A stretch of DNA of 64,000 nt, from NCBI RefSeq assembly GCF_014873875.1, contig NZ_JADBEM010000001.1:4030001-4094000 (forward strand), written 5' to 3'. Below, one piece after another: positions 50,457 through 58,995 of this stretch. Each line of letters opens with the position of its first letter. Position 1 is the first letter of the stretch. Under the pieces are notes generated by a model. The model did no database searches. It had not been told where the DNA came from and saw nothing but the letters and a program-made list of their open reading frames with translations. A program made the translations under genes and the position numbers. This DNA comes from Actinopolymorpha pittospori. Lineage in GTDB: Bacteria > Actinomycetota > Actinomycetes > Propionibacteriales > Actinopolymorphaceae.

Positions 50457-50618
50457 TCCGGCATCGTATGCACGGGAGGTGGTTTGTTCACGGTTGTCCG
50501 GTAGGGCTGCGCGTCGCGAGAATTCGAACGCGTTTCGTTCGCGACGAAGTCCGTATGGGGCGTGAAGATATTCTCTTTTCCGACGCCTCGGCCATCAAAC
50601 ATGAGAACTTCTTCGCGG

Positions 50619-50843
50619 TCACAGGACCGCACCACGCGGACTCACCTCGAATCCCGCCACGCCCCTGCTGTACAACACGATGAGCCGCTCGCCATGTCTG
50701 GTCCGAATCACTCCGGCGTCCCCGGCGAGCTCGGAGATGAGATGTTCGAGAACCTGATCAGACTCGGCGATCTCCGGCTCGTCGTAGGTCAGGTCCAGGT
50801 GGTCGCCGCTGGTCATCAGGACGCGGAGGACAATCCTTGCCAT
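50619..50843 (-). CDS. Small hypothetical protein (74 aa)
   Basis: MARIVLRVLMTSGDHLDLTY, then ELAGDAGVIRTRHGERLIVL. Alternating beta-like and polar segments suggest a small soluble alpha/beta fold. The ATG at 50843 was chosen because it starts a compact, evenly composed protein; there is a weak GGTCCATTGTC upstream. No known family was recognised. It lies alone between the PKS promoter and a divergent oxidoreductase. Confidence 0.5.
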   Translation of the reverse strand: MARIVLRVLMTSGDHLDLTYDEPEIAESDQVLEHLISELAGDAGVIRTRHGERLIVLYSRGVAGFEVSPRGAVL

Positions 50844-50920
50844 GACAATGGACCTTAGACCGCGCGGGTCCGGGGCGCGGAATGTCCCGGCGAAGATGGT
50901 CGATCTCTGCAACCGTTGAA

Positions 50921-50980
50921 CCGAACTGGTCTGTCGGAAACCGAACGGGTCCGTCAGGAACAGAACCGGGCTGTGAGGAG
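50921..50980. promoter_or_regulatory. Three 20-bp direct repeats before the quinone oxidoreductase gene
   Basis: Three imperfect repeats start at 50921 (CCGAACTGGTCTGTCGGAAA), 50941 (CCGAACGGGTCCGTCAGGAA) and 50961 (CAGAACCGGGCTGTGAGGAG). They end 12 bases before the ATG at 50993. The first two differ at four positions. The spacing equals two helix turns, so one protein could bind side by side. Confidence 0.6.
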
Positions 50981-50992
50981 AGGGAGGCCGGA

Positions 50993-51913
50993 ATGCCGAG
51001 GGCCGTGCGGTTTCGCGAATACGGGAGCGTCGACGTCCTCGAGGTGGTCGAGGTCGACATGCCGAGGCCGGGTCCGGGTGAGGTCGTGGTGGCAGTCCGG
51101 GCGGCCGGCATCAACCCCGGCGAGGCGGCGATCCGAGAAGGTGCGCTGCACGAGGTGTGGCCGGCGGCGTTCCCGTCGGGACAGGGGAGCGACCTGGCCG
51201 GCACGGTGAGCGCGCTCGGCGAGGGCGTCACCGCCTTCTCCGTCGGCGACGAGGTTCTCGGGTTCACCGACAACCGGGCCAGCCAGGCCGACTTCGTCGC
51301 CGTCGAGGAGACCGCCATCGTGCCCAAACCGGCCTCGGTGCCCTGGGACCAGGCCGGAGCGTTGAAGGTCGCGGGGACCACGGCGTACGCCTGCGTCCAG
51401 GCGGTCGACGTGGGCACGGACGACACCGTTGTCGTGTCGGGTGCCGCCGGTGGCGTCGGCTCCCTGACGGTCCAACTCGCCCGGCAGTGCGGCGCCACCG
51501 TGATCGGCCTGGCCGGCCCAGACAACCATCCGTGGCTGCGGGATCGCGGAGTGGTCCCGGTGGACTACCACGGCCCCGGGCTCGCGGACCGGATCCGGTC
51601 CGCCGCCTCCTCGGTGGACGCGTTCGTCGACACCTTCGGCGGTGGGTACGTCGACCTGGGACTCGAGCTCGGCGTGGCTCCCGACCGGATCAACACGATC
51701 ATCGACTTCGCCGCGGCGAAGAGTCGCGGGGTGCGGGCGGTCGGCGGGGCCACGGCGTCCACCCCGGAGGTCCTGTCCGAGCTGGCCGAGTCGATGGCGG
51801 CGGGCCGGTTGCAGGTGCCGATCGCCCGGGTGTACCCCCTCGACCAGGTGCGGGACGCCTACCGCGAGCTGGCTCGCCGGCACACCCGCGGCAAGATCGT
51901 CCTCGTGCCCTGA
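50993..51913 (+). CDS. NADP-dependent quinone oxidoreductase (zeta-crystallin type MDR)
   Basis: 306 residues without zinc sites. MPRAVRFREYGSVDVLEVVE begins the GroES-like domain, AGINPGEAAIREGA follows, and the NADPH loop VVVSGAAGGVGSLTVQLARQ lies near 145. The protein reduces quinones or enones. RBS GAGGGAGGCC lies ahead of the ATG at 50993. It is followed 81 bases later by an MFS gene in the same direction. Confidence 0.92.
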   Translation: MPRAVRFREYGSVDVLEVVEVDMPRPGPGEVVVAVRAAGINPGEAAIREGALHEVWPAAFPSGQGSDLAGTVSALGEGVTAFSVGDEVLGFTDNRASQADFVAVEETAIVPKPASVPWDQAGALKVAGTTAYACVQAVDVGTDDTVVVSGAAGGVGSLTVQLARQCGATVIGLAGPDNHPWLRDRGVVPVDYHGPGLADRIRSAASSVDAFVDTFGGGYVDLGLELGVAPDRINTIIDFAAAKSRGVRAVGGATASTPEVLSELAESMAAGRLQVPIARVYPLDQVRDAYRELARRHTRGKIVLVP

Positions 51914-51994
51914 CGCCCCGACGGGTTCCCCTCACCCTCCGAGTTGGCCACGGCGCCGACGCCGCTCCCGGCGCCACCCCCGAGGATGTGGGCC

Positions 51995-53281
51995 ATGACC
52001 TTCGACTCCACCCGGCGTGCCTGCTACGTCGGCTACGTGACCCAGGCCATCGTCAACAACCTCGCCCCGCTGCTGTTCATCGTGTTCCAGACCCGCTACG
52101 ACGTCCCACTGGAGATGCTCGGCCGGCTCGTCCTGCTGAACTTCGCCACCCAGCTGGTCACCGACGTCGTGGCTGTCCGGGTCGTGGACCGGGTGGGCTA
52201 CCGGGGGCCGCTGGTCCTGGCACACGCGCTGGCCGTGCTCGGCCTGGTGGCGCTCGCGGTCGCGCCGGCACTCCTGCCGAGTCCGTACCTGGGTCTGAGC
52301 TGCGCCGTCGTGATCTATGCCATCGGCGGCGGACTGCTCGAGGTGCTCGTCAGTCCCGTGGTGGACGCGCTGCCGAGCCCTCAGGAGGCGAAGGCGGCGC
52401 GGATGAGTCTGCTGCACTCCTTCTACTGCTGGGGTCAGGTGGGCGTCGTCGCGATCAGCACCCTGTTGCTCGCCTGGATCGGGCAGGGGTCCTGGCCGGT
52501 GCTGCCGCTCATCTGGACCCTGGTCCCGCTGGCCAACCTGGTCGTCTTCTGTCGGGTTCCGTTGCCGAGCACCGTCCCGGACGAACACCGGACCTCGCTG
52601 CGGACGCTGTTCAGCGCGCCGACGTTCGTCCTCGCGATGGTCCTCATGCTGAGCGCCGGAGCGGCCGAGCTCACCATGTCCCAGTGGTCCTCGCTGTTCG
52701 CCGAGGACGGCCTCGGCGTGTCGAAGGTCTGGGGCGACCTCGCTGGGCCGTGCCTGTTCGCGATCCTCATGGGCGCAGGACGGGTGGCGTACGGGCTGTG
52801 GGGAGAGCGGGTGCCACTGCTGCCCGCGCTTGTCTGCAGCGGCACCCTCGCGACCGGCTGCTATCTCCTCGCCGCCCTGTCGGCGAGCCCGGTGCTGAGC
52901 CTGGTCGGCTGCGCCGTGTGCGGCCTCGCAGTGAGCCTGCTCTGGCCGGGGACGTTCAGCCTCGCCGCGGCGCGGTTCCCGTTCGGCGGGGCCGCGATGT
53001 TCGGCGTCTTGGCCGTGTTCGGTGACGCGGGCGGCGCGGGCGGGCCGTGGATCACCGGGGCGGTCGCCGAGGCGGCGGCCGGCGCGAACGGCTTCCTCAC
53101 CCGGCTCGCGGACGCGCTGCCGGTGCGGGACGGGTCGGGGCTGCGGGTCGGCCTGCTGGTGGGTACGGCGTTCCCGGTGCTTCTGGTCCTCGCCGGGCTG
53201 CTGTATGCCGTGGTGGCCCGGGGTCGGCGCGACCAGCGACCCACCCTGGAGGTGCGGCCCAGCTCGGTGACCGGGTCCTAG
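51995..53281 (+). CDS. MFS transporter
   Basis: 428 residues and 12 membrane helices. RRACYVGYVTQAIVNNLAPL at the start and the later GRVAYGLWGERVPLLPALVC resemble the fucose/sugar MFS group, as does the amphipathic AGAAELTMSQWSSLFAEDGL. It may move a sugar or metabolite. Two starts, ATG 51986 and ATG 51995, are possible; GAGG at 51982 favours 51995. It is convergent with the ArsR gene. Confidence 0.88.
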   Translation: MTFDSTRRACYVGYVTQAIVNNLAPLLFIVFQTRYDVPLEMLGRLVLLNFATQLVTDVVAVRVVDRVGYRGPLVLAHALAVLGLVALAVAPALLPSPYLGLSCAVVIYAIGGGLLEVLVSPVVDALPSPQEAKAARMSLLHSFYCWGQVGVVAISTLLLAWIGQGSWPVLPLIWTLVPLANLVVFCRVPLPSTVPDEHRTSLRTLFSAPTFVLAMVLMLSAGAAELTMSQWSSLFAEDGLGVSKVWGDLAGPCLFAILMGAGRVAYGLWGERVPLLPALVCSGTLATGCYLLAALSASPVLSLVGCAVCGLAVSLLWPGTFSLAAARFPFGGAAMFGVLAVFGDAGGAGGPWITGAVAEAAAGANGFLTRLADALPVRDGSGLRVGLLVGTAFPVLLVLAGLLYAVVARGRRDQRPTLEVRPSSVTGS

Positions 53282-53321
53282 GGGCCGGACCCGGGGCCGA
53301 ATCCGGGGTCGCCGCGCCGGG

Positions 53322-53663
53322 TCAGACGGGGCCGTCGGCGTCGACGCGTAGGTGGTCCAGATGCTCCACGGCGTCATCGAGCAGCCGGGCCACATGGTGG
53401 TCGCAGAGGCAGTAGCGCACGCTTCGCCCGTACCGCGCGTTGCTGACCAGACCGTGTATGCGCAGCAGCCGCAACTGGTGGGACACGGCGGACCGCTCCA
53501 TCCGGACCGCCCGGGCGAGCTCGACGACCGTGCAGTCGCCCCGCCGGAGCCTGGCGAGGATCAGCAACCGGCTCGGCGTGGCGAGTACCTGCAGCGCGGC
53601 CGCGATGGCGCCGGCACCGGCCGTGTCCAGATCCCACGCCTCGCTCGACCTCGCGCTAGACAT
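53322..53663 (-). CDS. ArsR-family transcriptional regulator
   Basis: 113 residues. A winged helix: AIAAALQVLATPSRLLILAR, LRRGDCTVVELARAVRMERS, AVSHQLRLLRIHGLVSNARY, and the end VARLLDDAVEHLDHLRVDAD. An HxxAxxLD-like helix (CDHHVARLLDDAVEHLDHLR) may hold a metal, like SmtB/CzrA sites, with the pair Cys-Asp-His-His. It overlaps the end of the WD40 gene by 8 bases and so belongs to the zinc-linked operon. A metal role is likely but the ligand is not proven. Confidence 0.9.
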   Translation of the reverse strand: MSSARSSEAWDLDTAGAGAIAAALQVLATPSRLLILARLRRGDCTVVELARAVRMERSAVSHQLRLLRIHGLVSNARYGRSVRYCLCDHHVARLLDDAVEHLDHLRVDADGPV

Positions 53664-54690
53664 CGAACGCCACCACGCGGACGGAGCCCGTACGGTCGGC
53701 CGCGGCGACGTGGCGGGCGTCGAGCCAGCGCAGCGCCGCCCCCGGACCGTCGAGGTCGACGGTGTGCAGCGGATTCGTCGGCCGGCCGGGCGAGCCCGAC
53801 TCGACCCGCCACACGGCGAGGTCGCCTTCGCTTCCGGTCGTCGCCAGGACGCCCGCCCCACCGGGCCGCCAGGCGAGCGCGGTCACGCTTCGATGGCCGG
53901 GCAGCAGGCGGGGGGACCGGCCGGAGGGACCCTTGCCGGCGAAGTCCCACACCGTCGCCTCGGGTGCTCCGTTGGTGGCGAACCAGCGGTCACCGTCGTC
54001 GAACGCGATCCGGGTGACCTTGTCGGGGAAGCCGGCCATCTCCAGTTCGTTTCCGTCCCGGGTACGCCAGATGTGCACGCTGCGGTCCTGGTTGCCGGTG
54101 CAGATCCAGCGGGCGTTGGAGGAGACAGCGACGCACAGGTGCGAGCCGGCGTACGGAAAGTAGCCGACCGGCGCGGACTGGTGGCGGCCGTAGCGGTAGA
54201 CGCCGTTGTACGCCGCGACGGCGATCTCCCGTCCCTGCCGGAACCACTGCAGGTCGGTGACGGTGCTCGGCGCCGGGCCGGTGCTCCACAGTCCCACGCC
54301 GCCCGCGGATCGTACGGTCACCCGCCGCCCGGTCGCGACCGCCAGCCGGTCGTCGCCGAACCAGCGAGCCCGCGCCGACCACTCGCCGGTCTCGGCCACC
54401 TCCAGGCGTCCGTCGCGTGCGTGCCACACGGCGTGGCCGGCAGGTCCCACGAGGGCGAGGTGTGAGCCGCCGGGGGAGAACGTGGCGTCGAGCAGGCCGC
54501 CCTCGACCGTGAACGTGGCGACCGACTCACCCCGTTCGGCGTCGTACACGTGACACCGGCCGTCGGCGCCGGCGACGCCGAGCAGGCCGCGCGCCGCCGC
54601 GAGTGCCACGGGCGCGTCGTCAAGGAACGCTTGCCAAACCGTGGCGTGGGCGGTGCCCACGGCGCCGGCGGCCCTGCTCACGGCCGTCAT
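53656..54690 (-). CDS. WD40 repeat protein
   Basis: 344 residues, nearly all WD40-like blades: RSVHIWRTRDGNELEMAG, GHRSVTALAWRPGGAGVLAT, TGSEGDLAVWRVESG. A seven-blade propeller would be filled by this length. Propellers mediate protein contacts; no enzyme motif is seen. The ATG at 54690 overlaps the CobW stop by 4 bases. The position between a CobW GTPase and an ArsR regulator suggests a partner in zinc handling. Confidence 0.88.
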   Translation of the reverse strand: MTAVSRAAGAVGTAHATVWQAFLDDAPVALAAARGLLGVAGADGRCHVYDAERGESVATFTVEGGLLDATFSPGGSHLALVGPAGHAVWHARDGRLEVAETGEWSARARWFGDDRLAVATGRRVTVRSAGGVGLWSTGPAPSTVTDLQWFRQGREIAVAAYNGVYRYGRHQSAPVGYFPYAGSHLCVAVSSNARWICTGNQDRSVHIWRTRDGNELEMAGFPDKVTRIAFDDGDRWFATNGAPEATVWDFAGKGPSGRSPRLLPGHRSVTALAWRPGGAGVLATTGSEGDLAVWRVESGSPGRPTNPLHTVDLDGPGAALRWLDARHVAAADRTGSVRVVAFDV

Positions 54691-55679
54691 GCGTCGGCTC
54701 CGACCAGGCAGGTGGAGAACGCCGACTCCAGCTCGGCGCGGTCGAGGTTACGGCCGATGAACACCAGCCGGTTGACCCGCGCCTCGTCCGCGCGCCAGGG
54801 CCGTCCCTCGTCGCCGTCGAAAAGCATGTGGACGCCCTGGAAGACGTACTGGTTGGCCTGCCCGGAGACCGCCAGGATCCCCTTGGAGCGGAAGATGTCG
54901 ACGCCCTTGGTCGCCAACAGCTCCCCGAGCCAGGTGTTGAGCCTGTCGACGTTCACCTCGCCGGGAACCTCGAACCCGACCGAGCCGACCGTCGCGTCGT
55001 GCTGGTGGTCGGTCTGCTCGAGGAAGAGCGGGTCCGTCTCCAGGACGCGGGAGAGGTCGAACGCTCCGACGTCGAGGATGTCGGCGAGGTCCACCTTCGC
55101 GTGCTGGGCGGGGATGATCTCGGCGAGGGCGTTGATCTCGCGCAACCGCTGCTGGACGCCGGCGCGGGTGTCGTCGTCGACGAGGTCGGTCTTGTTGAGC
55201 ACCAGGCGGTCCGCGAAGGCGACCTGTTCCAGGGCCTCGTTCTCGACGCCCTCCGGTTTGAGCTCGTCCAGGTGCGCGTGGATGTGGCGGGCGTCGACGA
55301 GGGTGATGATCGCGTCCAGCCGAAGTTGCTCGCGGATCTCGTCGTCCACGAAGAACGTCTGGGCGACCGGTGCGGGATCGGCGAGCCCGGTCGTCTCCAC
55401 CACGATGCGGTCGAAGCGCTCACGCCGGCGCATGAGCGCGCCGAGGATGCGGATCAGATCACCGCGGACGGTGCAGCAGATACATCCGTTGTTCATCTCG
55501 AAGATCTCTTCCTGGGCATCGAGGACGAGCGCGTCGTCGATGCCGACCTCGCCGAACTCGTTCTCGATGACGGCGATGCGTATGCCGTGTTGTTCGGTGA
55601 GGATCCGGTTGAGCAAGGTCGTCTTGCCCGAGCCGAGGAAGCCGGTGAGGACGGTGACGGGTACCCGGCTGTCGGTCAC
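54687..55679 (-). CDS. CobW/COG0523 family GTPase (zinc metallochaperone type)
   Basis: 330 residues. P-loop VLTGFLGSGKTTLLNRILTE, then NEFGEVGIDDALV, the metal motif GCICCTVRGDLIRILGA (CxCC) and the NKTD guanine motif. The C-terminal CobW domain has SKGILAVSGQANQYVFQGVH. Members deliver zinc or cobalt to enzymes or act under zinc starvation. GTG 55679 follows AAGGAGAACACCAC. A Zur-like box overlaps its promoter at 55814-55828. It is first in the CobW-WD40-ArsR operon. Confidence 0.93.
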   Translation of the reverse strand: MTDSRVPVTVLTGFLGSGKTTLLNRILTEQHGIRIAVIENEFGEVGIDDALVLDAQEEIFEMNNGCICCTVRGDLIRILGALMRRRERFDRIVVETTGLADPAPVAQTFFVDDEIREQLRLDAIITLVDARHIHAHLDELKPEGVENEALEQVAFADRLVLNKTDLVDDDTRAGVQQRLREINALAEIIPAQHAKVDLADILDVGAFDLSRVLETDPLFLEQTDHQHDATVGSVGFEVPGEVNVDRLNTWLGELLATKGVDIFRSKGILAVSGQANQYVFQGVHMLFDGDEGRPWRADEARVNRLVFIGRNLDRAELESAFSTCLVGADA

Positions 55680-55799
55680 GTGGTGTTCTCCTTGGGGCGG
55701 CGGGAGGCGGATGGTTCTGGGGATGGTTGTGCGGATGGTTCTGGGGATGGCAGGTGGTGACAGGGGTCTGCACGGCCCGTCTTCCTGTCTCACCGAGGG

Positions 55800-55829
55800 A
55801 GCATAAACGAAAACGAAAACGATGTTCAA
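55800..55829 (-). promoter_or_regulatory. Promoter of the CobW operon with an overlapping Zur-like box
   Basis: On the minus strand TTGAAC (55829-55824) and TATGCT (55805-55800) are separated by 18 bases, a plausible -35/-10 pair. A palindromic box CGAAAACGATGTTCA (plus strand, 55814-55828) covers the -35 box and resembles the actinobacterial Zur consensus of the TGAAAATGATTTTCA type. Repression by zinc-loaded Zur is inferred. Confidence 0.65.
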
Positions 55830-56011
55830 TATGGGTCTGACGCCGAAGCTGCGGGCGCGTGCGTCCGGCGCCACGTTCGCGGGCGCTCGAATCCGCCGCG
55901 GCGGCGGTAGGGTCCGGCCCGGATCCGGGTATCGGCCATAGGAGCGCCGCTGGCGCGGTTGAGCACCGGAAAGGCTTCCTTGCGACGGCGGCCAGGCAGG
56001 AGGATGAACGC

Positions 56012-57103
56012 ATGCCGCGACAGATCTGGAGTGGCTCGCTCAGTTTCGGACTGGTGAACGTCCCGGTCGGACTGGTGAGCGCCACCGAGCAGAAGGACGT
56101 GTCCTTCCACCAGCGCGAGGCCGAGACCAACGCCCGGATCCGCTACAAGCGGGTGGCCGAGGGCACCGATCGCGAGGTCGACTACAAGGACATCGTCAAG
56201 GGCTACGAGCTGCCCGGAGACAAGTTCGTCACCCTGACGCAGGAGGAGGTCGACGCCGCCAGCCTCGGTCGGTCCCGGTCGCTCGAGATCGCCGACTTCG
56301 TCGACCTCACGGAGATCGATCCCGTCTACTACGAGAAGACCTACTACCTCTCACCGCGCGAGGAGAGCGCGTACGAGGCCTACGCCCTGTTGCGGGACGC
56401 GATGGAGCAGACCGGTCTGGCCGGAGTCGGGTCCTTCGTGATGCGGGGCAAGGAGTACCTCGCGGTGATCCGGCCGTGGAAGCGGATCCTCGTCCTCCAG
56501 ACGTTGCTGTTCGCCGACGAGGTGCGTGACCCGGAGGACGTGAACGACGACCTGCCTGCGGCGCGCAAGAGCACCTCGCGTGAGATGAAGGCGGCCGTCA
56601 ACCTGATCGAGCAGCTCGCGACACCCTGGAAGCCCGAGAAGTACGAGGACACCTACCGAGAGCGCCTGCTCGGCATCGTCAAGGACAAGGCGAAGGGCCG
56701 CGAGATCAGCCTCGAGGAGGTCGAACCGGAGGAGAGCAACGTCGTCGACCTCATGGACGCCCTCCGGCGCAGCGTCGAGGAGGCCAAGAGCGGCCGGGCC
56801 GGCGCCGGCCAGGCCAAGGCTGGGTCCAGGGCGGGGACGAAGGCCGGCGCGTCGAAGGCCGGCACCGGGGGTGGAGGCGGCAAGCGCGGTGCGGCGAAGA
56901 GCGCCGGCAACGGCGGTTCGACCACGGCCAGGAAGTCCGGTCGGGCCTCCGCGTCCTCCCGGGCCGGCGGGGGTGGAAAAGCGGCGGACGTCGCAGAGCT
57001 CAGCAAGCAGGAGCTGTACGACCGCGCGACGAAGCTCGGCATCGACGGGCGTTCGAAGATGAGCCGGGCCCAGCTCCAGAAGGCGGTGGAGAAGGCGTCC
57101 TGA
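56012..57103 (+). CDS. ku: Ku DNA end-binding protein
   Basis: 363 residues. The bacterial Ku core (res 1-~255) starts MPRQIWSGSLSFGLVNVPVG and includes YEKTYYLSPREESAYEAYAL and ATPWKPEKYEDTYRERLLGI. Ku homodimers bind DNA ends for non-homologous end joining. A basic Ala/Gly/Lys extension (res ~270-330) and a terminal SAP-like helix pair (SKQELYDRATKLGIDGRSKM) follow, as in long actinobacterial Ku proteins. The ligase gene (ligD) is not in the window. RBS GGAGGATGAACGC. Confidence 0.95.
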   Translation: MPRQIWSGSLSFGLVNVPVGLVSATEQKDVSFHQREAETNARIRYKRVAEGTDREVDYKDIVKGYELPGDKFVTLTQEEVDAASLGRSRSLEIADFVDLTEIDPVYYEKTYYLSPREESAYEAYALLRDAMEQTGLAGVGSFVMRGKEYLAVIRPWKRILVLQTLLFADEVRDPEDVNDDLPAARKSTSREMKAAVNLIEQLATPWKPEKYEDTYRERLLGIVKDKAKGREISLEEVEPEESNVVDLMDALRRSVEEAKSGRAGAGQAKAGSRAGTKAGASKAGTGGGGGKRGAAKSAGNGGSTTARKSGRASASSRAGGGGKAADVAELSKQELYDRATKLGIDGRSKMSRAQLQKAVEKAS

Positions 57104-57411
57104 CCGCTGCCGGGGAGGACACAGGCATCCGTGGCGAAGCGGGTGGAGCGGGCAAATCCTGCCTGGGCAGGGGGCTAGCCTAGAAGAATCGCCGGCCGCG
57201 GATCGGGCGGTTTCAGATTTTCCTGAGTCCCGGTTCGCTGTCGCGCACGGCCGAGTGCGGCCGGTGCCGCCACGGATGCCGAGGCGGCACCGTCGGAGGC
57301 GCGGTGCGGATGCGATCCCGTCTCGATGGGTCGCCGCGCCCCCCTTCCCGCACCGGCGGGCAAGGGAGGGGTTCATGGCCGCTCGTCGAGCGTTCGGGTA
57401 GGGGGCCAGTT
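57104..57411. other. Intergenic, no recognised gene
   Basis: 308 bases between Ku and the MBL hydrolase gene. The frame of the hydrolase stays open to 57304, but its codons there are not conserved-looking. Nothing else was seen apart from a GC-rich region near 57330. Confidence 0.4.
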
Positions 57412-58728
57412 ATGTCATCGCAAGTCACGTACGGGTTGCGCCTGCTCGTCGCCAGGCTCGTCATCCTCGCCGCGGTGGCCGTCCTGGTCGCCTTCGGGCT
57501 TCTCGCCGGCGGTCCCGGTGCACGGTGGGACGTGATCTGGGCCGCCTTCGGCATCGTGTGCGTGCTGCTCGCGGCGACCGTGTGGTACATGCTCGCCGTT
57601 CATCGCACCGCGGCGCGGAGTGAGCCGCGCAAGCCGGAGGACGCCAGCGCGTGGCGGGTGGAGTCCTGGTGGCGGCACCCAGGCGCCGCCACGGTCGAGG
57701 CCCTGCCCGAGGAGTTGGCGAAGGAGTTGCCCTGGCAACGCGGCCACCACGTCCGGAGGCCGCATCACGAGCGACTGCCGGGATGGACACGGTTCTCCCA
57801 CGGCGCGTTGGACTGCACCGTGGTCAGCGACGGCAAGTTGGAGATGGGCTCTCCGTACGACAACTTCCCTGACGCCGATCCGGCCGAGATGGACTCCATC
57901 CTCGCGCGCAACTACCTGTCGAGGAGCGAGGTGCGACTCCCACAGAACCTGCTGGTCGTCGACACCGGCGAGCAGTTGGTCCTGTTCGACACCGGCCTCG
58001 GGACCGACCCGGAACTCGGCGGCCGGAGCTTCGGCGGACAGGCGGGTCGAGCCGCCGCCGTCATGTGTGCTGCCGGCATCGAACCCGGTGACATCGACGT
58101 CGTGGCGCTCACCCACGCCCACCCCGACCACTGCTGGGGCCTGGTCGACGGACACGGCCGACGGGTGTTCCCGCATGCCCGGGTGGCGATCAGCGGGCCG
58201 GACTTCGACTTCTGGACCGACCGGTCGCGGGAGGAACGGGAGCCGAACCCCGCTCTGCGGGAGTACTTCCGGGGTGCTCGCCACAACCTCGTGACGTACG
58301 CCGACGCCGACCGGGTGGACCGGATCGCGGACGGGTCGGAGATCGTGCCCGGCGTCACCGCCCTCTCGACCTCGGGTCACAGCCCGGGCCACATGCTCTA
58401 CAAGATCACCAGCCAGGACCAGACCATGCTCTTCTGGGGCGACCTGTGTCACCACCAGTTGCTGCTGCAGCGCCCGGACTGGAGATTCCAGTTCGACCAC
58501 GACCCGACCGCGGCGAGCGCCCAACGCCGACGCGTCTACGAGATGGTCGACCGCGACCGGACCGCCGTCTTCGCCTACCACTTCCCGTTCCCCGGGCTGG
58601 GACATCTCCGGCCGGACGGAGAGGGATACGCCTGGCTGCCGGCTGACATCGAGCTCAACCTCCCCGCCTCGAACATGGTGAAGCAGAGCCGGCGGATGAC
58701 CTACCTCTGCACCCCGACCGACCGGTAG
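57412..58728 (+). CDS. Membrane-anchored metallo-beta-lactamase-fold hydrolase
   Basis: 438 residues. Two membrane helices open the protein (RLVILAAVAVLVAFGLLAGG; WAAFGIVCVLLAATVWYMLA), then a polar segment. The MBL domain starts near 135 with FSHGALDCTVVSDGKLEMGS. The zinc motif HAHPDH is in VVALTHAHPDHCWGLVDGHG, later STSGHSPGHMLY and MLFWGDLCHHQ. The domain fits hydrolases of lactones or thioesters. The ATG at 57412 follows GTAGGGGGCC. The anchor would place the domain on one membrane face. Confidence 0.88.
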   Translation: MSSQVTYGLRLLVARLVILAAVAVLVAFGLLAGGPGARWDVIWAAFGIVCVLLAATVWYMLAVHRTAARSEPRKPEDASAWRVESWWRHPGAATVEALPEELAKELPWQRGHHVRRPHHERLPGWTRFSHGALDCTVVSDGKLEMGSPYDNFPDADPAEMDSILARNYLSRSEVRLPQNLLVVDTGEQLVLFDTGLGTDPELGGRSFGGQAGRAAAVMCAAGIEPGDIDVVALTHAHPDHCWGLVDGHGRRVFPHARVAISGPDFDFWTDRSREEREPNPALREYFRGARHNLVTYADADRVDRIADGSEIVPGVTALSTSGHSPGHMLYKITSQDQTMLFWGDLCHHQLLLQRPDWRFQFDHDPTAASAQRRRVYEMVDRDRTAVFAYHFPFPGLGHLRPDGEGYAWLPADIELNLPASNMVKQSRRMTYLCTPTDR

Positions 58729-58995
58729 CGGTCGCGACGCCCCGCGTCCACGCTGGCGGCGTTGTCGTCGTCGCCGGCACCGCCGGGCGCGGATGAGGGA
58801 CTCCGCGACTAGGATGTATCCGCAAAGAGCTCGCAACTGGGATGCAACGGGCTGGGGTTTGTTGGTTGCGTGGACGCGAGCCGCCGGATCCGGACAGTGA
58901 GGTCCTGTCCCGGCCGTCGAGAAGGCCCCGAGCCCGGCACCGGAGAGAAATGATCTTTTCGTGACCTCATCATCTCCCAGGCAGCGGCCGGCCTG

